DNA of 64,000 bases from Deinococcus aquiradiocola (lineage in GTDB: Bacteria; Deinococcota; Deinococci; Deinococcales; Deinococcaceae), in the NCBI RefSeq assembly GCF_014646915.1, contig NZ_BMOE01000001.1, positions 214,568 to 278,567 of the forward strand, given 5' to 3'. Shown one piece after another: positions 20,078 to 30,322 of the stretch; the first letter of the stretch is position 1; each line of letters opens with the position of its first letter. The position numbers and the translations under genes were made by a program. The notes below the pieces were generated by a model. The model was not told the DNA's origin. It saw only the letters and a list, made by a program, of their open reading frames with translations, and ran no database searches.

Positions 20078-20104
20078 TTCCCGCCCGCCGCCAGAAGGAG
20101 TCCC

Positions 20105-21421
20105 ATGACCACCCCCGAAACGCCCGCGCAAGCCACCCACGCCCTCCCCCGCACCCTCACCCGCGACCTCGGCCGCCACGACGGGCAGCAGGTGCGCCTG
20201 CAGGGCTTCCTGCACGCCCGCCGCGACCTGGGCGGCGTGCAGTTCGCGGTGCTGCGCGACGTGAGCGGCGTCGCGCAGTGCGTCGGCAGCGGCCTGCACC
20301 TGCCCCTCCCGGAGAGCAGCATCGAGGTGACCGGCACCGTCAAGGCGCACCCCAAGGCGCCCGGCGGGTACGAGATCCAGATCACGGACTTCCGCGTGCT
20401 GAGCGCCGCCGTGCAGGCCAGCCCGCTCGAAATCCCGAAGATGGAGTGGAACGTCAACCCTGAGACCATGCTCGACTACCGCTACGTGTCGCTGCGCGGC
20501 CTGAAGGAACGCGCGACGCTGCGCGTGCAGGCGGAACTCGTGCGCGCCTTCCACGAGCACCTGAACGCCGAGGGCTTCACCGAGATCAGCACGCCGAAGA
20601 TCGTCTCGGCCGGCGCGGAGGGCGGCGCGAACCTCTTCAAGCTCGACTACTTCGGCGAGCAGGCGTACCTCGCGCAGAGCCCGCAGCTGTACAAGCAGAT
20701 CATGGTGGGCGTCTTCGAGCGCGTGTACGAGGTCGCGCCCGTGTACCGCGCCGAGGAGCACGCCACGAGCCGCCACCTGAACGAGTACCTCAGCCTCGAC
20801 GTCGAGATGGGCTTCATCGACTCCGAGGAGGACGTGATGGCCCTGGAGAACCGCCTGCTCGTGAGCATCATGGCGCACCTGAAGGCCACCTGCGCCGCCG
20901 AGTTCGCGCTGCTCGGCGCGGCCCTGCCCGCCCTGCCGGACTTCATCCCGCGCATCCCGCTGATGGAGGCGCGCGAACTGGTGCACCGCGAGTACGGGCA
21001 CGTGGTGGGCGGCAAGGACCTCGACCCGGAAGCGGAACGCCTGCTGTGCCAGTACTACCTGGAGCGGCACGGCAGTGACTTCGTGTTCGTCACCAAGTAC
21101 CCGCGCGCCGCCCGGCCCTTCTACGCGTACCCCGAGGAGGGCGGCGAACTCACGCGCGGCTTCGACCTGCTGTTCCGCGGCATCGAGATCACGTCCGGCG
21201 GGCAGCGCATCAACGAGTACGAGATGCTGATGGACAGCATCCGCACGTACAAGCTCAACCCGGAATCGCTGGCCGGGTACAGCGAGGTCTTCAAGTACGG
21301 CATGCCGCCGCACGGTGGCTTCGCCATCGGCGCGGAACGCCTCACGGCGCGCCTGCTGGGCATCGCGAACGTCCGGTACGCCCGCGCCTTCCCCCGCGAC
21401 CGCAACCGCCTCACCCCCTGA
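20105..21421 (+). CDS. aspS: Aspartyl-tRNA synthetase, archaeal genre (probably non-discriminating)
   Basis: A 438-residue class IIb synthetase. It lacks the large GAD insertion of bacterial AspRS and has the compact archaeal/eukaryal form: an N-terminal OB-fold anticodon domain (about 1-100), motif 2 (VYEVAPVYRAEEHATSRHLNEYLSL, split here) and motif 3 (GFAIGAERLTARLLG). The flipping-loop region and KQIMVGVFERV agree with AspRS rather than AsnRS. In Deinococcus and Thermus a second AspRS of this type charges both tRNA(Asp) and tRNA(Asn), and the amidotransferase GatCAB then makes Asn-tRNA. That function is inferred from the family. Start ATG 20105 follows AGAAGGAG. Control by the leader upstream is likely. 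Confidence 0.85.
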   Translation: MTTPETPAQATHALPRTLTRDLGRHDGQQVRLQGFLHARRDLGGVQFAVLRDVSGVAQCVGSGLHLPLPESSIEVTGTVKAHPKAPGGYEIQITDFRVLSAAVQASPLEIPKMEWNVNPETMLDYRYVSLRGLKERATLRVQAELVRAFHEHLNAEGFTEISTPKIVSAGAEGGANLFKLDYFGEQAYLAQSPQLYKQIMVGVFERVYEVAPVYRAEEHATSRHLNEYLSLDVEMGFIDSEEDVMALENRLLVSIMAHLKATCAAEFALLGAALPALPDFIPRIPLMEARELVHREYGHVVGGKDLDPEAERLLCQYYLERHGSDFVFVTKYPRAARPFYAYPEEGGELTRGFDLLFRGIEITSGGQRINEYEMLMDSIRTYKLNPESLAGYSEVFKYGMPPHGGFAIGAERLTARLLGIANVRYARAFPRDRNRLTP

Positions 21422-21496
21422 TACGGTTGCTGAACTTTTGGAGTTCAGCCGAGCGGAACGCGAAGCCGCCGCCCGGCCGCGAGCATCAAAACCGTA
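21422..21496 (+). repeat. MITE-like element copy B (75 bases)
   Basis: The shortest copy: TACGGTTGCTGAACTTTTGG at the left, the shared hairpin CTGAACTTTTGGAGTTCAG, GCCGAGCGGAACG and the right end CATCAAAACCGTA. It starts immediately after the aspS stop codon TGA (21419-21421). Confidence 0.75.
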
Positions 21497-21511
21497 TGAG
21501 CAGCACGGAAA

Positions 21512-21541
21512 GCGCCCCCCACCGGTCATGGTGGGGGGCGC
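21512..21541 (-). terminator. Terminator of the outer-membrane protein gene
   Basis: A 12-base-pair stem, GCGCCCCCCACC (21512-21523) with GGTGGGGGGCGC (21530-21541), and a six-base loop. Read on the minus strand it is followed by TTTCC, the polarity needed for the gene ending at 21565. Confidence 0.8.
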
Positions 21542-21564
21542 CCGTATGAAGTGTCAGTGCGGGA

Positions 21565-22239
21565 TCAGAAGCGGTAGGCGAGGCCGATCTTGGCCTTGAC
21601 GACGTTGGTGGGCTGGTTCACGAGGCTGTCGAGGTTCGTGTACGCCGCGCCGTCCGAGCTGGACACGGTGCCGCTGTTCGTGCCGTCGTTGTAGCTGATG
21701 GGGCCCGCGAAGTAGTGGTCGTAGCCGAGGTCGCCGGTCAGGCTGAGGTTGCCGGTGATGGCGTACCCGGCCGCGACGCCCGCGCCCAGGCCGATCTGGT
21801 TGGCGGTGTAGGTGGTCTTGCCGCCACCGTTGCCGAAGTCCGCGACGGCCTGGAACATGTTGTAGCGCGCGCCGCCGTACACGTAGGCGTTCACGCCGGG
21901 CACGGCGGAGGGCAGGTCGTAGGTGGCGTCGGCGCTGAGGGTGGTGCTGTGGCCGGACTCGCTGCCGCCCGCCTGCTTGTAGGTGCCCCAGGTGCCGAGG
22001 CCGAGGTTGGCGTCGTCGTTCAGGGAGTCGTTGACGCGGCTGTAGTCGGCGCCGACGCGGAAGCCGAAGGGACCGGCGACGTTCCCGGCGCGCAGCGTGA
22101 TGCCGCCGCTGAGGCCCTGCTGGTACCCGCCGTTCAGGCCGAGTTCGACGTTGTTGAGGTTGGGGGTGTAGGTCTGCGCGCCAGCGGTGGCGAGGGTGGC
22201 GGCGACGACGGTGGCGGTCAGAGCGAGGAAGTTCTTCAT
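21565..22239 (-). CDS. Outer-membrane beta-barrel protein (OmpA/OmpW-like size)
   Basis: A 224-residue protein with a signal peptide ending in ATAGAQ (about residues 1-21). The mature part alternates polar and hydrophobic residues in about eight strands (LGLNGGYQQGLSGGITLRAG, NAYVYGGARYNMFQAVADF, GVAAGYAITGNLSLTGDLGY) and ends in KIGLAYRF, with the terminal Phe of outer-membrane barrels. The exact family is not identified. It has a GGAAGG ribosome site and a strong terminator of its own, so it is probably well expressed and monocistronic. Confidence 0.75.
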   Translation of the reverse strand: MKNFLALTATVVAATLATAGAQTYTPNLNNVELGLNGGYQQGLSGGITLRAGNVAGPFGFRVGADYSRVNDSLNDDANLGLGTWGTYKQAGGSESGHSTTLSADATYDLPSAVPGVNAYVYGGARYNMFQAVADFGNGGGKTTYTANQIGLGAGVAAGYAITGNLSLTGDLGYDHYFAGPISYNDGTNSGTVSSSDGAAYTNLDSLVNQPTNVVKAKIGLAYRF

Positions 22240-22344
22240 GCCTTCCAGCCTGGGCCAGCAACATGAGTCGCTTCCTCAGAAAGTCTCACGGAGCCTTGAA
22301 GGACGGAACAGATGAACGTCAGGTCAACACGCCCGCCCTGTCCG

Positions 22345-22842
22345 TCAGAACGAGTACGTGAAGCCCGCGCGCCCCAGCAGCGGCCCCTGCCACACGGCGC
22401 TCACCTCCGCGAACAGCTGCGTCTGGCCGTTCAGTTCGTTGCTGAGGCCCGCCGTGACGCTGGGGCGCAGCAGCACGGGCCGCCCGAAGGTCAGGGACAC
22501 GCCCGGCCCGGCGTACACGTTCCAGCTGGACGTGGACGGACCGACCGGCAGCACCGCCAGCAGCGAGCCGTCCAGGGCGTTCCGTGCGCCCAGGTCCGCC
22601 GTGACGCGGGCGTTCACGCCGAAGCCCGCCACGATGGTCGCGTTCAGGATCGTGACGGCCGGACTGAGGGACGCGCGGCCGTCCGTGCCGTACGCCCCGC
22701 CGAGCGACACCTGCAGCGCCTGCGCGTGCCCCACGCTGCCCAGCAGTGCCCCCAGCAGGGGCAGGGCGGCCACGAGGCAGCAGGAGGGGTGGCGGACGGA
22801 CGGGAGGGGAGAGGAGTACGGAAGCATGACGCGCTCCAGCAT
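22345..22842 (-). CDS. Exported beta-rich protein, possible small outer-membrane barrel
   Basis: A protein of up to 165 residues not assigned to a named family. It has an N-terminal hydrophobic signal region ending GSVGHAQA (about residues 30-42). A mature domain with alternating strands follows ([67 protein letters not shown]) and ends in Phe, which fits a small beta-barrel. The ATG at 22842 gives [11 protein letters not shown]; the second Met (22827) is equally plausible and follows a CATGCT -10-like hexamer. It lies beside another barrel gene on the same strand, about 100 bases upstream of that gene. Confidence 0.55.
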   Translation of the reverse strand: MLERVMLPYSSPLPSVRHPSCCLVAALPLLGALLGSVGHAQALQVSLGGAYGTDGRASLSPAVTILNATIVAGFGVNARVTADLGARNALDGSLLAVLPVGPSTSSWNVYAGPGVSLTFGRPVLLRPSVTAGLSNELNGQTQLFAEVSAVWQGPLLGRAGFTYSF

Positions 22843-22952
22843 GCCTGAAACACGTCAGCGCCGTGCAGGGGAACCGTTCACCCACCACAGGAGAACCCCG
22901 CCGGTCCGGGTGGACGCGGCGGGGTGGGCGGGCGGGCGGGCGGAACTCCGGG

Positions 22953-24250
<1,298 letters not shown>

Positions 24251-24254
<4 letters not shown>

Positions 24255-24298
24255 GCGGCACGCCCTTGCTGGGGTGCCGGTGGGGTGTGGGGGGTCAT
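24251..24298 (-). CDS. Candidate 15-aa rho leader peptide
   Basis: ATG 24298 follows AAGGAGACCCC, a strong ribosome site, whereas rho itself has no clear one. The ORF encodes [15 protein letters not shown] and its TGA overlaps the rho ATG (ATGA), so rho would be translated by reinitiation or coupling. The PP motif in HTPPAP is the type that slows ribosomes without EF-P. E. coli rho also has a leader ORF (rhoL) and is autoregulated in its leader, so the parallel is suggestive. The remaining 240 bases up to argR show no gene. Confidence 0.45.
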
Positions 24299-24541
24299 GG
24301 GGTCTCCTTGCGCCGGGGGCGGCAGGGGCCGCGTGCCCGGGCGGGGCAGGCGGTCGAGGGGGGAAGGACAGGGTCCTTGGTGTACAAGGTACGGTATGTC
24401 GGGCGGGTGGTGCCTCACCCGGGAACACCTGGTGCCCGGAGTGCCGGTCGCGCCGGGAGTAAAGATGCGGTGGAGGGTGCAGGTTCAGCATACGTCCGTC
24501 CGGTCGGCGCGCGCCAGGGGCAGACGACCGGGGAGCGGGGG

Positions 24542-25003
24542 TCAGCCGAGCATCATCTCGTTGAATTCCTCCATCAGCACCTCGCCGTCCTGCACGCTGC
24601 GCGCCACCACGAAGATGGTGTCCTCGCCCGCGATGGTGCCCACGATGTCGTCCCGCCGCAGGCGGTCGAGGAGCAGGGCCACGCCGGTCGCGTGCCCGTC
24701 GGCGGTGCGGATCACGAGGACGTTCTCGCCGCGGTCCACGTCCGTCACGAAGTTCTGGAAGAGGCGTTCGAGTTCCACCTGGGTGGTGTCGTGGTGGTTG
24801 ACCTGCGCGAGCGAGTAGCGGTGGCGACCCTTGCCGACCGGGAGGCGCACGAGGCGCAGTTCGTTGATGTCGCGGCTGACGGTGGCCTGCGTGACCACGA
24901 TGCCCTCTGCGCGCAGCCGGGCGACGAGCTCCGCCTGCGTGGCGATGCTGTCCTGCGCGATGATGTCCTGAATGCGGCGGTGCCGCTGGTCCTTGCTGAG
25001 CAT
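24542..25003 (-). CDS. argR: Arginine repressor ArgR
   Basis: ArgR controls arginine synthesis and breakdown genes in response to L-arginine. The 153-residue protein has the winged-helix DNA-binding domain (residues 1-70, [24 protein letters not shown]) and the hexamerisation/arginine-binding domain with [14 protein letters not shown] near residue 125. The ATG lies eight bases from a good -10, so the mRNA is leaderless, and an ARG-box-like operator covers the promoter, which indicates autoregulation. It lies 286 bases upstream of rho on the same strand. Confidence 0.95.
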   Translation of the reverse strand: MLSKDQRHRRIQDIIAQDSIATQAELVARLRAEGIVVTQATVSRDINELRLVRLPVGKGRHRYSLAQVNHHDTTQVELERLFQNFVTDVDRGENVLVIRTADGHATGVALLLDRLRRDDIVGTIAGEDTIFVVARSVQDGEVLMEEFNEMMLG

Positions 25004-25039
25004 GATGAATAGTTATACACAAATGGGCTGAATATGCAA
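25004..25039 (-). promoter_or_regulatory. argR promoter with overlapping ARG box
   Basis: On the minus strand TTGCAT (25039-25034) and TATAAC (25017-25012) are spaced by 16 bases. The 18-base segment at 25021-25004 (TGTGTATAACTATTCATC) matches the ARG-box consensus TNTGAATWWWWATTCANA at about 15 of 18 positions and covers the -10 and start site. A further half-site TGAATATGCA is visible at 25029-25038 on the plus strand. Confidence 0.65.
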
Positions 25040-25072
25040 GCGCTCATTCATGCCACCATGCCCCACGCCCAC

Positions 25073-26353
25073 TCAGTCCCCGGGCAGCAGACGCACCGCC
25101 TCATCCAGCAACCGCCGCGCCACCTCCCGCTTCGACGTGCGCGGCCACGCCTCCCACGACCCGTCCGGCCGCACCAGCGTCACCTCGTTGTCGTCCCCGC
25201 CGAACGACGTCCCCTCCTGCGTCGGATAATTCAACAGGATGAAATCCGCGTTCTTCCGCTGCGCCTTCGCCGCCGCGCGCTCCACGCCCGCATGCGTCTC
25301 CATCGCAAAGCCTACCAGTACCCGGCGGCCCTTTTGTCCCCCCAGCTCCGCCAGGATGTCCGGATTCGGCACCAGACGCACCACCACCTCCTGCGCCACC
25401 TTCGCCTGCTTCTCCTGCGACTGCTCCGCCGCCCGGTAATCCGCGACCGCCGCCGTCATCACCACTACGTCCGCCCCCAGCGCCGCACCCACCACCGCGT
25501 CCCTCAACTCCAGCGCCGAATCCACCCGGCGCACCTCCATGCCCGCCGGGTCCGGCAGCGACACCGGACCCGACACCAGCACCACCCGCGCGCCCCGGTC
25601 CCGCGCTTCCTCGGCCACCGCGAACCCCATCTTCCCGCTGCTCGGATTGCTGATGAACCGCACCGGGTCCAGGTACTCCCGCGTCGGCCCGGCCGACACC
25701 ACCACCCGCCGCCCCGCCAGATCCTGCACGCGCGGCCGCACCAGCGCCAGTGCCGCCGCCGCGATCGCCTCCGGCTCCGCCATGCGCCCCAGCCCCTCCC
25801 CCTCGCCGCTCGACCCGAACGCCCCGTACTCCGGCCCCAGGAACCGGTGCCCGAACCCGCGCAGCACCGCCACGTTCGCCTGCACCGCCGGATGCGACCA
25901 CATCCGCTCGTTCATCGCCGGGACCCACAGCACCGGCCCCGGCACGCTCAGCAGCGTCGCGCTCGCCAGGTCGCTCGCCCGCCCCTGCGCCGCCCGCGCC
26001 AGCAGGTCCGCGCCCGCCCCCACGCACACCGCCACGTCACACCGCGCCAGCGTCAGGTGCTGCGCGGACGGCTGCGGCACGAACCACGACTCGTCCGTCG
26101 CCACCGCGTCGTCCGCCGCCGTGCTCAGGCTGAGCGGCGTCACGAACGCCAGGGCCGCCCGCGTCGCGATCACCCGCGTCCGGAAACCCGCCTCCCGCAA
26201 CCGCCGCAGCGCCGACGGCGCCTTCACGGCCGCCATGCTGCCCCCCACGATCACCAGCGCCGTCGGCCGCGCCCCCGGAAACGCCGCCTCCACGGACGAC
26301 CGGGCAGGGGAGGACTCGGGATGGACAGGCGCGACATCGGGACCGGAACTCAT
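25073..26353 (-). CDS. coaBC: Bifunctional phosphopantothenoylcysteine decarboxylase / phosphopantothenate-cysteine ligase
   Basis: CoaBC carries out two steps of coenzyme A synthesis. The N-terminal CoaC half (about residues 28-210) shows the flavin-binding [19 protein letters not shown], the active-site His region [10 protein letters not shown] and the PAMNERMW motif. The C-terminal CoaB half has [32 protein letters not shown] and [12 protein letters not shown]. In the CoaC substrate clamp, where E. coli has ACG..G.GRM with an active-site Cys, this protein reads [18 protein letters not shown] with no Cys. TAGACT six bases before ATG suggests a leaderless mRNA. Confidence 0.94.
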   Translation of the reverse strand: MSSGPDVAPVHPESSPARSSVEAAFPGARPTALVIVGGSMAAVKAPSALRRLREAGFRTRVIATRAALAFVTPLSLSTAADDAVATDESWFVPQPSAQHLTLARCDVAVCVGAGADLLARAAQGRASDLASATLLSVPGPVLWVPAMNERMWSHPAVQANVAVLRGFGHRFLGPEYGAFGSSGEGEGLGRMAEPEAIAAAALALVRPRVQDLAGRRVVVSAGPTREYLDPVRFISNPSSGKMGFAVAEEARDRGARVVLVSGPVSLPDPAGMEVRRVDSALELRDAVVGAALGADVVVMTAAVADYRAAEQSQEKQAKVAQEVVVRLVPNPDILAELGGQKGRRVLVGFAMETHAGVERAAAKAQRKNADFILLNYPTQEGTSFGGDDNEVTLVRPDGSWEAWPRTSKREVARRLLDEAVRLLPGD

Positions 26354-26497
26354 CCCCCCAGTCTAAACGAGCTGCCAGACCGCCCCACCCCGCCCAGGCA
26401 CCCCGGTCGCCCGGGGACGCGAACGGAGCCGAACGGGCGTCCAGGCCCCGCGCCCCCGCCGCACCTCACGCTCAGGCCGGACCGGACGAACGCCGGA

Positions 26498-27058
26498 TCA
26501 CTCCTCCAGGTCCCCGCCCCACCCCTCCCCGTCCATCTCCAGCACGTCGCCCGCCTCCGGCATGTCCTTCAGCAGCGACCAGATCAGGCCCGGCGCGTAC
26601 CCCCGCCGCACCAGGAACGCGAACGCCCGCCGCTTCGGGTCCGGCGCCCGCAGGAACCCCGGCCAGCGCCGCGCCAGCAGCTGCCGCGCCTCCAGCACCT
26701 CCACCTCCGGATCCCGCGCCTCCAGCACCTCCTCGATCAGCGCGCCCGCCACGCCCCGCTGCCGCAACTTCTGCCGCACCCGCCCCGCCCCCACCCCCGG
26801 CCGCCGCGCCTCCGACAACGCCACCTGCTCATCACTCAGGTACCCCAGCTCCCGCACCCGCCCCAGCACGCCCTCCACCAGTGCCGCGTCCTCCGAGCGC
26901 CGCAGCATCCGCGCCCGCAGTTCCGCCTCGCTCAGCGCCCGCTGCCCCAGCGCACGGAACGCATACATCAGCAGCGCCTCCCGCACCTCCTCCGGCGACC
27001 GCGCCCGCTGCGCCCCCACACTGCCCTCACCGTCACGCCGTTCACGACCACGCCTCAT
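26498..27058 (-). CDS. recX: Regulatory protein RecX
   Basis: RecX binds RecA filaments and inhibits or modulates them. The 186-residue protein is three-helix-repeat in character: [56 protein letters not shown] and the later [23 protein letters not shown] helices (quoted loosely), ending in an acidic tail ([10 protein letters not shown]). ATG 27058 is preferred over an in-frame start 35 codons upstream whose extra residues are Gly/Cys-rich and unlike RecX. It diverges from rpsT. No recA is nearby and no radiation-response palindrome is seen upstream. Confidence 0.85.
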   Translation of the reverse strand: MRRGRERRDGEGSVGAQRARSPEEVREALLMYAFRALGQRALSEAELRARMLRRSEDAALVEGVLGRVRELGYLSDEQVALSEARRPGVGAGRVRQKLRQRGVAGALIEEVLEARDPEVEVLEARQLLARRWPGFLRAPDPKRRAFAFLVRRGYAPGLIWSLLKDMPEAGDVLEMDGEGWGGDLEE

Positions 27059-27088
27059 GCCCGCATTCTCCCACCCGCCCCCCGGCAC

Positions 27089-27117
27089 TTGCCCACACCC
27101 GCCACACCCTGTACACT
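27089..27117 (+). promoter_or_regulatory. rpsT promoter
   Basis: TTGCCC (27089-27094) and TACACT (27112-27117) are spaced by 17 bases. The resulting leader of about 135 bases ends in GAGAAGGAG before the rpsT ATG, a length that leaves room for S20 feedback control, though no specific structure was identified. Confidence 0.6.
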
Positions 27118-27259
27118 TCATAAGTTGCCTGTACCGCAGGCACACCTGCACGGCACCCGCCACGCAGGCCGCGCACGGAGGCCAGCGCGCCCCCCTGACG
27201 CTCGCGTTCCCGCCCGCCCGGCAGGAACCGCCCCGCCCACGCGGGAGAAGGAGACCATC

Positions 27260-27544
27260 ATGGCCTTACGCCACAAGTCCGCCCAGAAACGCCACCGCCA
27301 GAGCCTCAAGCGCCGCGCCCTCAACCGCAGCCGCAAGAGCACCATCAAGACCTTCGTCAAGAAGGCCGTCGAAGCCGCCCACCTCAGCGCCGACAACGCC
27401 GCCGAAATGCAGCGCAAGGCCGAGAGCCTGATCGACAAGGCCGCCAAGGGCAGCACCATGCACCGCAACACCGCGGCCCGCAAGAAGAGCCGCCTCGCCA
27501 AGCGCATCAACAAAGAAGCCGCCGCGCAGGCCGCCCAGAAGTAA
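27260..27544 (+). CDS. rpsT: 30S ribosomal protein S20
   Basis: A 94-residue, strongly basic S20 that binds 16S rRNA early in 30S assembly. The sequence [19 protein letters not shown], the helix [17 protein letters not shown] and the conserved [19 protein letters not shown] are all typical. Start is ATG 27260 behind GAGAAGGAGACC. It is monocistronic, with its own promoter and a terminator 18 bases after the stop. Confidence 0.98.
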   Translation: MALRHKSAQKRHRQSLKRRALNRSRKSTIKTFVKKAVEAAHLSADNAAEMQRKAESLIDKAAKGSTMHRNTAARKKSRLAKRINKEAAAQAAQK

Positions 27545-27562
27545 CCAGACCCCACCACAATC

Positions 27563-27599
27563 AGAGGAGCGGCACCCATACACGGGGAGCCGCTCCTCT
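27563..27599 (+). terminator. rpsT terminator
   Basis: AGAGGAGCGGC (27563-27573) pairs with GCCGCTCCTCT (27589-27599), followed by TCTGT. The loop is 15 bases. Confidence 0.7.
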
Positions 27600-27640
27600 T
27601 CTGTCAGGTGTGAACGGCCTCTCACCGTCCGGTTTCCCTG

Positions 27641-28006
27641 TCAGCGCTGCACCTTGATGTCGAGTGTGCCGAAGTAGTCAAGGTACGTGATCTTCAGCTG
27701 GTACACGCCGATCTTGTCCTTGTTCGCCATCCTGATCCGCCAGTGGCCTTTCGGGCACTGCTGCCCGCCCACCTGCTCGCCTTCCGGGCTGATGAGGCGC
27801 AGGATCACCGTGCCGGAGCGTGACGTGCATTCGCCCTCGACATCCACTCCGGCGCTGCCGTTGAGGTACGAGTAGCTCGTCTCGCCGGTCACGTTCCACA
27901 TGCGCGTGTTGTTCACGGTGACCAGCCCGAGCTTGATGCCGCCGTAGTGGTAGATGAGCCCGATGGTGGTGGCGAGCAGCAGCAGCAGGGCAACGAGGAA
28001 TCGCAT
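27641..28006 (-). CDS. Small exported or membrane-anchored protein, unknown function
   Basis: A 121-residue protein not recognised. One N-terminal hydrophobic segment (FLVALLLLLATTIGLIY, residues 3-19) would anchor or export it. The rest is a compact beta-type domain with two cysteines (VEGECTSRSGTVILRLI and GQQCPKGHWRIRM, about residues 59 and 84) that could form a disulfide. Minus-strand TAAAGT (28022-28017) ten bases upstream of ATG suggests a very short leader. Base composition is less GC-rich than its neighbours. Confidence 0.6.
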   Translation of the reverse strand: MRFLVALLLLLATTIGLIYHYGGIKLGLVTVNNTRMWNVTGETSYSYLNGSAGVDVEGECTSRSGTVILRLISPEGEQVGGQQCPKGHWRIRMANKDKIGVYQLKITYLDYFGTLDIKVQR

Positions 28007-28063
28007 GTTGAGTCACACTTTAGCGGGTCGGGTGCGTCTTGTGTACGGACGTTGCCGGGCGCG

Positions 28064-28945
28064 TCAGGGTGTGTCGGTGGGGGAGACCATGAAGCCGTAC
28101 GTGCCGGGGCCGACGTGCGCGCCGATGACGCAGCCGAGCAGCTGAAGGCGGCCGCGCCTGACCTGCAGGGAGGAGCGTTTCACGGCGTTCTGGAGGTCCT
28201 GCAGGCGTTCCGGGTCGCGCCCCGCGTGATACACGGTGACGTTGACGGGCCGGCCCTGCGCGTGCTGTTCGAGGTGCCGGACGAGGTCCTGTTCGGCGGT
28301 GTTCACGCGGACGCGGCGGCGCGCGGCGATGCTGCCGTTCTCGAAGCCGAGGACGGGCCGCATGCCGGTCAGGTTGCCGAGGACCAGCGCGGCGCGGGAG
28401 AGGCGGCCGCCGCGCTGCAGGTATTCGAGGTTCGGGACCACGAATTCCGCGTGGATGTTCCCGCGCAGCGTTTCCAGGGCCTGCGTGGCCTGCTGGACGC
28501 TGAGGTGCCGGTCGCGGTGGCTGGCGGCGGCGATGAGCAGCTCGGCGAGTCCGGCGGACGCCATGCGCGAGTCGAAGACGGTGACGCGGTCGGCCGCGCC
28601 GAGTTCCTTCGCGGCCTGCCGGGCGTGCCCGGCGGTGTCGGAGATGCTGGCGGACAGGTGGAGGCTGAGCACGTCCCGGCCCGCGTCGAGGTGGGGGCGG
28701 TACGCGCGCATGAAGGCCTCCACGCTGGGGGGTTCGGTGGTGGCCTGGTGGCCGGCGCGCATACGGTCGTAGAGGGTTTCCGGGTCGAGTTCCGTCCAGT
28801 CCTGGTAGCGGCGGCCCTGCAGGGTGACGGTGAGGGGCAGCGAGGTGACGTTCATGTTCCGCAGGTCTGCCGGGCCGAGGTCGCAGGTCGAGTCGGTCAC
28901 GAGCGCGAAGCCGGTGTCGGCCGCGGGGCGGGTGGGGGTGGTCAT
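28064..28945 (-). CDS. DegV family fatty-acid-binding protein
   Basis: DegV/FakB proteins bind a fatty acid and, where a FakA kinase exists, present it for phosphorylation. The 293-residue protein has the family opening ALVTDSTCDLGPADL, the SVEAFMRAYRPHLDAGRDVLSLHLSASISDT segment (in parts) with the ligand-contacting Ser, and FVVPNLEYLQRGGRLSRAALVLGNLTG. ATG 28945 gives TTPTRPAADTGFALVTDS; a GTG six codons upstream (28963) is an alternative. No fakA is in the window, so the partner is unknown. Confidence 0.9.
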   Translation of the reverse strand: MTTPTRPAADTGFALVTDSTCDLGPADLRNMNVTSLPLTVTLQGRRYQDWTELDPETLYDRMRAGHQATTEPPSVEAFMRAYRPHLDAGRDVLSLHLSASISDTAGHARQAAKELGAADRVTVFDSRMASAGLAELLIAAASHRDRHLSVQQATQALETLRGNIHAEFVVPNLEYLQRGGRLSRAALVLGNLTGMRPVLGFENGSIAARRRVRVNTAEQDLVRHLEQHAQGRPVNVTVYHAGRDPERLQDLQNAVKRSSLQVRRGRLQLLGCVIGAHVGPGTYGFMVSPTDTP

Positions 28946-29080
28946 TGGCTGCATGATGGGCACGTGCCTGAAGGGCCGCCATGACCTTTTTCACGCTTCC
29001 CTCACGAATGCCTGTCCGGGGTGCCGGATTGCGCGCCGCGAACACCGGAACTGACGACGGACCGCTATACTCCGCACCCG

Positions 29081-29140
29081 ATGCTCACTGACCACCTGTC
29101 CACCCGTCAGCCTGCGGCCCGCGCCGCCGGGAAGCCATGA
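29081..29140 (+). CDS. Candidate 19-aa upstream ORF coupled to bshA
   Basis: TATACT (29066-29071) lies nine bases before ATG 29081. The ORF encodes 19 residues ([19 protein letters not shown]) and its TGA overlaps the bshA ATG (ATGA). bshA has only GGGAAG as a possible ribosome site, so coupling from a leaderless leader ORF is a reasonable reading. Confidence 0.4.
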   Translation: MLTDHLSTRQPAARAAGKP

Positions 29141-30264
29141 AGGTCGGCGTGCTGTGTCACTCCGGCGCGGGCGGTTCCGGGGTGGTGGCCACGGAACTCG
29201 GCCTGGAGGTCGCCAGGGCCGGGCACGAGGTGCACTTCGTGGGCGCGTCCGTGCCGTTCCGGCTGGGCGGGCATCCGGGCCTGTTCGGGCGGGGGCCGTA
29301 CTTCCATCAGGTGAGCAGTTACGCGTACGCGCTGTTCGAGCAGCCGTACCCGGAACTGAGCGCCGCGAACGCCCTGACCGAAGTGATCCTGGAGCACGAC
29401 CTGGACCTGACGCACGCGCACTACGCGATTCCGCACGCGACGGCCGCCATCCACGCGCGCGCCATCACGGGCCGTTCGCGCGTCATCACGACGCTTCACG
29501 GCACCGACGTGACGCTGGTCGGCGCGGACCCCAGCTTCCTGCACAGCACGCGGCACGCGATCCTGAAGTCCGACATGGTGACGGCCGTGTCGAAGTTCCT
29601 GGCGGACCAGACGCGGGACGTGTTCGGGGTGGACGTGCCGATCGAGGTGATTCACAACTTCGTGGACACGGACCGCTTCCGGCGCAACCCGGACCCGACG
29701 GTGCGCGCCCGCTTCGCGCACCCGGACGAGGCGCTGATCGTGCACGTCAGCAACTTCCGGCCCGTGAAGCGCGCGACGGACGTGATCGAGACGTTCGCGC
29801 GCGTCGCGTCGGAACTCCCGGCTCGCCTCCTGATGATCGGGGACGGGCCGGAACGCGTCGCGGCCTTCGAGCTGGCGCAACGGCTCGGCGTGATCGGGCG
29901 CGTGCAGTTCCTGGGGTCCTTCCCGGAGGTGCAGTCGGTGCTGGGCATCGCGGACCTGTTCCTCCTGCCGAGCAGCCAGGAAAGCTTCGGTCTGGCAGCG
30001 CTGGAGGCCATGGCGTGCGAGGTGCCGGTCGTCGCAACGCGCGCGGGCGGCATTCCGGAAGTGGTGCTGGACGGCGTGACGGGCGCCCTCGCCGGGGTGG
30101 GCGACGTGGACACCATGGCGCACGCCGCCCTGTCCATCCTGCGTGACCGGGACACGTACCTCGCGATGGGTCAGGCGGCGCGCAGGCGGGCGGTGGAGCA
30201 CTTCCACCCGTCGCTGATCGTGCCGCAGTACCTGCAGGCGTACGCGCAGCTGCTGCAGCCTTAA
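29137..30264 (+). CDS. bshA: N-acetyl-alpha-D-glucosaminyl L-malate synthase BshA
   Basis: BshA is the GT4 glycosyltransferase that joins UDP-GlcNAc to L-malate, the first step of bacillithiol synthesis; bacillithiol is the main low-molecular-weight thiol in Deinococcus. The 375-residue protein begins [21 protein letters not shown], the BshA-specific opening, with [33 protein letters not shown] and the nucleotide-sugar motif [21 protein letters not shown] (in two parts). Length is normal. It is monocistronic and ends at a bidirectional terminator. bshB and bshC are not in the window. Confidence 0.93.
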   Translation: MKVGVLCHSGAGGSGVVATELGLEVARAGHEVHFVGASVPFRLGGHPGLFGRGPYFHQVSSYAYALFEQPYPELSAANALTEVILEHDLDLTHAHYAIPHATAAIHARAITGRSRVITTLHGTDVTLVGADPSFLHSTRHAILKSDMVTAVSKFLADQTRDVFGVDVPIEVIHNFVDTDRFRRNPDPTVRARFAHPDEALIVHVSNFRPVKRATDVIETFARVASELPARLLMIGDGPERVAAFELAQRLGVIGRVQFLGSFPEVQSVLGIADLFLLPSSQESFGLAALEAMACEVPVVATRAGGIPEVVLDGVTGALAGVGDVDTMAHAALSILRDRDTYLAMGQAARRRAVEHFHPSLIVPQYLQAYAQLLQP

Positions 30265-30278
30265 CGCGGAACGCGGAA

Positions 30279-30309
30279 CGGCGCGGCCTCCCGTGGGATG
30301 GCCGCGCCG
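30279..30309. terminator. Bidirectional terminator between bshA and the exported protein gene
   Basis: CGGCGCGGCC (30279-30288) pairs with GGCCGCGCCG (30300-30309) across an 11-base loop; CTCTCT follows on the plus side. Confidence 0.65.
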
Positions 30310-30322
30310 CTCTCTGCGTGGT

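Noticed and set aside
19979..20104. T-box leader upstream of aspS
   Set aside because: No T-box bulge sequence was seen, and the space is too short. Leader-peptide attenuation explains the region better.
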